A stretch of DNA of 6,836 nt from Nitrospirota bacterium (GTDB taxonomy: Bacteria > Nitrospirota > RBG-16-64-22 > JACRHK01). Within the stretch, counting starts at the first letter, position 1. Every line of letters begins with the position of its first letter. Below are positions 5,893-6,836 of the stretch, piece by piece. The notes beneath the pieces are model-generated. The model made no database searches, had not been told where the DNA came from, and was given only the letters and a program-made list of their open reading frames with translations. The position numbers and the translations under genes are program-made. The stretch spans positions 1-6,836 of the forward strand of contig JACRHK010000191.1 in the NCBI GenBank assembly GCA_016217625.1, written 5' to 3'.

Positions 5893-5948
5893 TCCGGATT
5901 CCATTTTCTCTCTTCCATCCTCCATCGTCTATCCTCCATCTTCCATCT
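5893..5948. repeat. 7-bp tandem repeat (TCCATCN) in the convergent gap between the Rieske gene and phoU
   Basis: Units in strict 7-bp register start at 5900, 5907, 5914, 5921, 5928, 5935 and 5942. They read TCCATTT, TCTCTCT, TCCATCC, TCCATCG, TCTATCC, TCCATCT and TCCATCT, and a decayed TCCGGAT at 5893 keeps the phase. The array fills the 60-base gap between the Rieske stop and the phoU stop. I see no hairpin terminator there for either gene. Confidence 0.8.
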
Positions 5949-5950
5949 CT

Positions 5951-6607
5951 TCACACCGCCATATGTCTGATGATCTTCCCTTCCACGAGATAGACGACCA
6001 TCTCGGCCACGTTGGTGGCGTGGTCCGCGATCCGCTCCAGGTATTTCGAGATGAAGGAAAGCCGGATGGCGCGGGTGATCGTGTGGGGGTCCTCCAGCAT
6101 GAAGGAGAGGAGCTCCCGGAAGACCTGCTCGTTCAAATCATCGATGAAATCGTCGTCCCGGCAGACCTTCCGGGCCAGCTCGGCGTCCCGGTTCACGAAG
6201 GCGTCCAGGGCCTCTTTGACCATCCGCTGGGCGTGCGCGGCCATCCGGGGTAGATCGATGTACGGCTTGAGCTGCGGCTCCTCGTTGAGCTCGATGGCCC
6301 GCTCGCAGACATCCACGGCCAGGTCGCCCATCCGCTCAAGGTCCGTGACTATCTTCATCGCCATCGTGAGGAACCGGAGGTCCCCCGCTGCAGGCTGACG
6401 CAGTGCGATCAGGCGGACGCATTCCTCGTCGACGGCCACCTCCAGTCCGTTGACGCGGTGATCGGCCTCGATCGTCCGTCGGGCCCCCTCGGAATCCCGC
6501 TGGACCAGGGCCTGCATGGCCTGGCGGATCTGCTCCTCCACCAGGGTCCCCAGATCGAGGATCTTCCCCTTGAGCTGCTTCAGCTCTTCATCGAACGTCC
6601 GTTCCAT
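5951..6607 (-). CDS. phoU: Phosphate-signalling complex protein PhoU
   Basis: The 218-residue length is normal for PhoU, with two three-helix repeats. Each holds the family's metal-binding motif: DLERMGDLAVDVCE at about residues 89-102 and YLERIADHATNVAE at about 189-202. PhoU is a cytoplasmic regulator that links the PstSCAB phosphate transporter to the PhoR/PhoB two-component system and represses the Pho response when phosphate is plentiful. The ATG at 6607 has a strong ribosome binding site, GGAGGAG (6616-6610). It follows pstB on the same strand after a 66-base gap containing a hairpin, the usual pstB-phoU order. Its stop at 5951-5953 faces the converging Rieske gene. Confidence 0.96.
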   Translation of the reverse strand: MERTFDEELKQLKGKILDLGTLVEEQIRQAMQALVQRDSEGARRTIEADHRVNGLEVAVDEECVRLIALRQPAAGDLRFLTMAMKIVTDLERMGDLAVDVCERAIELNEEPQLKPYIDLPRMAAHAQRMVKEALDAFVNRDAELARKVCRDDDFIDDLNEQVFRELLSFMLEDPHTITRAIRLSFISKYLERIADHATNVAEMVVYLVEGKIIRHMAV

Positions 6608-6621
6608 GGCTCCTCCAGTTT

Positions 6622-6673
6622 ACCCCGTACCACGCCTGCCTGCGCAGACAGGTGCGTCAGCGTGGTACGGGGT
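6622..6673 (-). other. Strong intercistronic hairpin between pstB and phoU, with palindromic repeat copy 2 in its loop
   Basis: A perfect 14-bp inverted repeat (ACCCCGTACCACGC at 6622-6635, complement at 6660-6673) encloses 24 bases. Inside, 6636-6651 forms a second stem, fully paired as minus-strand RNA apart from one wobble. The outer arm begins directly after the pstB stop codon (TAA, 6676-6674). There is no T-run, so it is more likely an RNA-processing or stabilising element, or a REP-like insertion, than a full terminator. Confidence 0.75.
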
Positions 6674-6836
6674 TTACCCGAACCTCCCCGTGATGTACTC
6701 CTCCGTGAGCTTCTGGGAGGGGACGGTGAAGATCTGGTCCGTTTTCCCGAACTCGATGATCTCCCCCAGGTACATGAAGGCCGTGTAGTCGGAGACGCGG
6801 GCCGCCTGCTGCATGTTGTGCGTGACGATGAGGATC
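6674..6836 (-). CDS. pstB: Phosphate ABC transporter ATP-binding protein PstB, C-terminal part (runs off the window)
   Basis: The reverse strand gives about 53 residues ending in [10 protein letters not shown] and a TAA stop. The visible part begins with the H-loop, [14 protein letters not shown], followed by [19 protein letters not shown] and the PstB-typical tail. PstB drives high-affinity phosphate uptake through PstCA at the inner membrane. The Walker A, signature and Walker B motifs lie beyond the window edge. Its place immediately before phoU supports the call and predicts pstA, pstC and pstS further to the right. Confidence 0.95.
   Translation of the reverse strand, partial: ILIVTHNMQQAARVSDYTAFMYLGEIIEFGKTDQIFTVPSQKLTEEYITGRFG

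Noticed and set aside
6622..6673. Rho-independent terminator after pstB
   Set aside because: The stem is strong, but no T-run follows on the minus strand, and phoU with its ribosome binding site continues directly.

Overview
The window is a GC-rich (roughly 60% or more by eye) bacterial chromosomal segment. Its contents look housekeeping rather than mobile: a tRNA-processing enzyme, two tRNA genes and a phosphate-regulation operon. I saw no transposase, phage gene or CRISPR array. The lineage cannot be fixed from sequence alone. A very long acidic-linker TPR protein beside a short ExeA-like ATPase, plus a Tat-exported Rieske protein, would suit an environmental Gram-negative lineage such as NC10/Methylomirabilota, Rokubacteria or a deltaproteobacterium. 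That assignment is inference with low confidence.

Left block (1-4391, all minus strand): transcription runs from about 4680 leftwards through a 1,100-residue TPR scaffold, a 277-residue ExeA/GspA-type AAA+ ATPase, and the start of a CCA-adding/poly(A)-polymerase-type nucleotidyltransferase that leaves the window at base 1. The TPR stop codon is embedded in the ATPase ribosome binding site, and the nucleotidyltransferase follows after 42 bases, so the three probably form one operon. Scaffold and ATPase look like a cytoplasmic partner pair, possibly for pilus, secretion or polarity machinery. The role is not proven by the sequence.

Middle (4392-5197): a gene-free, repeat-rich stretch of about 450 bases holds hairpins, a palindromic intergenic repeat and a possible promoter for the TPR operon. 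It is followed by tRNA-Asp(GTC) and tRNA-Val(TAC) on the minus strand, separated by a 7-bp tandem repeat. Between tRNA-Val and the next gene lie two divergent promoters with perfect TTGACA boxes, one for the tRNAs and one for the Rieske gene.

Right block (5198-6836): a plus-strand gene encodes a 230-residue Tat-exported Rieske [2Fe-2S] protein. It converges on phoU and the 3' end of pstB (minus strand), the tail of a phosphate-uptake operon. The convergent gap is filled by another 7-bp tandem array, and a strong hairpin sits between pstB and phoU. The points most worth following are the TPR/ATPase pair with its repeated linker motifs, the unusual Rieske protein, the two heptanucleotide arrays and the dispersed palindromic element.
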